Part shown: positions 7,014 to 8,457 of the stretch, one piece after another | How positions within the stretch are numbered: the stretch's first letter is position 1 | Layout of the letters: the number at the start of each line of letters is the position of its first letter | DNA from: Verrucomicrobiales bacterium | GTDB lineage: Bacteria; Verrucomicrobiota; Verrucomicrobiia; Limisphaerales; UBA1100 | DNA length: 8,457 nucleotides | NCBI GenBank assembly: GCA_002719595.1 | Contig: PBEJ01000005.1 | Span: forward strand, 20,073 to 28,529 | Reading direction: 5' to 3' | The notes under the pieces: model-generated | Databases searched by the model: none | Seen by the model: the letters and a program-made list of their open reading frames with translations, nothing else | Told to the model about the DNA's origin: nothing | Made by a program: the position numbers and the translations under genes

Positions 7014-7937
7014 CTATAGGGTAGGTATGATTTTTCGGTTGCGTACGGTTTGACGTACTCTTTCGGCAATTTGGTTTGCGCTGGGGGTGCCATTATCGTG
7101 GCGTGTGGCAAACCCTGCCGAACGGTCTTCCAGGCCTAGTGCGTGAACAGGATGCCCTGTTTTGTGCATCAGTTCATAGGCGATCGAACGTCCGCCAGCA
7201 GCCATTTCAAAATCAGAGTCAATGACCAGACCTAGATTTGTTTTATCCAGGCTCTTTTCGATACTTTCTTTAATCAGAAATGGTTTCAACCAGACGGCGT
7301 GAATTAGATGGCAACGGATTCCTTCTGCTGCTAATTGTTTTATGGCATCCTGTGCGTTCAGCCGAGCTGCACTGATAGCAATAAGCGTGATATCCGCTTC
7401 CCCATCTACTTCATCCTCCATTTCATAATCGATAGTAAAGCCACGACGATGCTCGCTTACATAGATAGGGTCATCGTGTTCCTGATACCATCTCCATCCC
7501 TCAAGCCATTCGGCCGGAGTCATCGGAGCAATTACAGGCATGCCCGGCATTCTCATCACCAATCCGTGATGGCTGGCTGATGCAACAGGGCCAATGTGGC
7601 CCTCCATGGCTATGGATCGGACAAAAAGTGGGCAGGGAATGCCCCAAATATCTTTACTTTTAGCGGCGTAATTGAGAATTGGGGCAGCGTTATACCACAT
7701 AAATCCCTGATAACGAATCACATAGATGGGGCGTCTGCCCATGAGTGCTGCACCTACGGTAACACCGGCTCCGGCAACATCGGCCATCGACAATTCAACG
7801 ATACCCTCAGCTTCGGTCATTTCAGGAACTGTACCGCCGATCCATCCAACGGCGGTGACGCATTGGCCATAGAGTTGCCCGTTATTTTGTTCGAGGTGGT
7901 TCCGGGTAGTTTGTTGAATAGTTTCAGCAAGTGTCAT
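7014..7937 (-). CDS. TPP-dependent E1 beta subunit / transketolase-like pyrimidine-binding protein, divergent active site
   Basis: The protein has 307 residues, slightly shorter than typical E1 beta subunits (about 325). The pyrimidine-binding domain covers roughly residues 1-170 and a transketolase C-terminal domain roughly 180-300. The core segment VGAALMGRRPIYVI (61-74) and the block HHGLVMRMPGMPVIAPMTP (123-141) match the E1 beta pattern, including the active-site His. The Glu that activates the TPP aminopyrimidine (PISE in human E1 beta) aligns with Asp53 in SMADVAGAG, and the early GEEV motif reads GQCV. I chose ATG 7937 (MTLAETIQQ); an in-frame ATG at 8000 would overlap the alpha gene by 50 nt and adds a basic, non-homologous stretch. 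The stop TAG touches the ATG of the next gene. The protein should pair with the alpha subunit just upstream. The substrate is unknown, and a nucleotide-sugar acceptor is inferred from context. Confidence 0.86.
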   Translation of the reverse strand: MTLAETIQQTTRNHLEQNNGQLYGQCVTAVGWIGGTVPEMTEAEGIVELSMADVAGAGVTVGAALMGRRPIYVIRYQGFMWYNAAPILNYAAKSKDIWGIPCPLFVRSIAMEGHIGPVASASHHGLVMRMPGMPVIAPMTPAEWLEGWRWYQEHDDPIYVSEHRRGFTIDYEMEDEVDGEADITLIAISAARLNAQDAIKQLAAEGIRCHLIHAVWLKPFLIKESIEKSLDKTNLGLVIDSDFEMAAGGRSIAYELMHKTGHPVHALGLEDRSAGFATRHDNGTPSANQIAERVRQTVRNRKIIPTL

Positions 7938-7950
7938 GATAAAGTTACGT

Positions 7951-8457
7951 TTAAACTTCCGTGTTTTCTTCCTCAGGATTGATGTCCTGCCATATTTCAA
8001 GCACTAGCTCTTGAACTTCCTTTTCAATTCCTGTGCGTTGTGTATTCCAGCCGAGCTCATCCATACGGCTTTTGATGATTTCCAATCGATTCCATTCTGG
8101 GGGACCATCGCAGCCTGCTCCTGCATGCCAAAGATGGCGACAGGTACGGATATTCATAAAAGCGGGCAGATCAGTGTCTAGTTTTCCGATGTGCCAGGCA
8201 ATTAGCCATGGGTCATCAGTTATATCGATTGCTGGCATTCCGAGAGAACGAGCTACATCAGTCATGTTCCATTGTCGCCGAGTTGCAACAGGAGTGAGAA
8301 TTGAAAAATCGTTATCCTCACAAACAAAAAGGATCGGTGCTTGTTTGGCTTGGGCATAGCCCATCGCACCAAAAACATAATCTTCCTCTACTGAAGCATC
8401 ACCGGTGACAGCGAGCGTGGTTCGTCCTGAAGCCAAAGCGGCCCCCACCGCAATAGG
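7951..8457 (-). CDS. TPP-dependent 2-oxoacid dehydrogenase-type E1 alpha subunit (5' end outside window)
   Basis: This is the last 168 residues of an E1 alpha-like protein. The frame is open to the window edge, so the true start lies beyond it. The TPP/Mg2+ motif is visible: GDASVEED (residues 19-26 of the fragment), then EDNDFSILTP (47-56). The spacing from Asp20 to Asn49 is 29 residues, as in human PDH E1 alpha, so both metal ligands are kept, although the usual GDG reads GDA and the usual NN reads DN. Near residue 110 the segment RTCRHLWHAGAGCD occupies the place of the family's YRxHGHSxxD; one His is kept and the rest is divergent. The family decarboxylates a 2-oxoacid as a cytoplasmic alpha2beta2 enzyme with the beta subunit encoded 13 nt downstream. 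No E2 or E3 gene is adjacent, so a role in acyl or hydroxyethyl transfer within sugar biosynthesis is inferred. The substrate is unknown. Confidence 0.88.
   Translation of the reverse strand, partial: PIAVGAALASGRTTLAVTGDASVEEDYVFGAMGYAQAKQAPILFVCEDNDFSILTPVATRRQWNMTDVARSLGMPAIDITDDPWLIAWHIGKLDTDLPAFMNIRTCRHLWHAGAGCDGPPEWNRLEIIKSRMDELGWNTQRTGIEKEVQELVLEIWQDINPEEENTEV

Noticed and set aside
7596..7982. A 128-codon plus-strand open frame opposite the E1 beta gene.
   Set aside because: It is antisense to a well-supported gene with clear family motifs, and its translation shows nothing recognisable. Other plus-strand frames in the window (666-929, 2928-3221, 6532-6876) were rejected for the same reason.
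7938..8000. Longer start for the E1 beta gene at ATG 8000.
   Set aside because: It would overlap the alpha gene by 50 nt and add a basic stretch (MKYGRTSILRKKTRKFKRN) with no match to the family. ATG 7937 leaves a normal 13 nt gap and the usual N-terminus.
7014..8457. A complete housekeeping pyruvate or branched-chain dehydrogenase complex.
   Set aside because: No E2 or E3 gene follows, the genes downstream are sugar-biosynthesis types, and the active-site motifs of both subunits differ from standard ones. The region upstream of the window could not be checked.
1..8457. Mobile element, CRISPR array, tRNA or toxin-antitoxin module.
   Set aside because: I saw no transposase, no regularly spaced repeats, no cloverleaf and no small paired genes. 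The cluster is continuous coding sequence on one strand.

Overview
The window is one strand-biased block. All seven protein genes that I can support lie on the minus strand, so it reads right to left. They are packed very tightly: spacings in transcription order are 13, 0, -1, 3, 29 and 119 nt. Both edges cut a gene. There are no tRNA or rRNA genes, insertion sequences, CRISPR arrays or convincing terminators. The gene set (nucleotide-sugar type enzymes plus two glycosyltransferases) looks like part of a surface-polysaccharide, O-antigen or glycan-decoration cluster of a bacterium. Base composition appears moderate. Shine-Dalgarno sequences are weak or absent before most starts, which fits several phyla, so I do not name an organism.

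Layout in transcription order: (1) 8457-7951, C-terminal part of a thiamine-diphosphate (TPP) dependent E1 alpha subunit. (2) 7937-7014, its E1 beta partner. (3) 7013-6336, a HAD-superfamily phosphatase. (4) 6336-5149, a DegT/DnrJ-fold PLP enzyme in which the Schiff-base lysine is replaced by histidine, as in ColD-type 3-dehydratases. (5) 5145-3565, a radical SAM protein with an N-terminal B12-binding-like domain. (6) 3535-1946, a GT-B glycosyltransferase-like protein. (7) 1826-1, a second, CgeB/GT4-like glycosyltransferase whose reading frame is unbroken for 608 codons and runs off the left edge.

How they may work together (inference): the ColD-like enzyme would remove the 3-hydroxyl of a nucleotide-linked 4-keto-6-deoxysugar. 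The E1 alpha/beta pair, with no E2 or E3 gene beside it, could decarboxylate a 2-oxoacid such as pyruvate and add the two-carbon unit to the keto sugar. The same outcome is known from yersiniose A (YerE, a different TPP enzyme family), and PDH-like pairs are found in antibiotic octose pathways. The B12/radical SAM protein could methylate or otherwise modify the product, the HAD enzyme would dephosphorylate an intermediate, and the two glycosyltransferases would attach the sugar. The most interesting point is this pairing of a PMP-type 3-dehydratase with a divergent E1 pair whose catalytic glutamate has become aspartate. Together they suggest a route to a branched, deoxygenated sugar.
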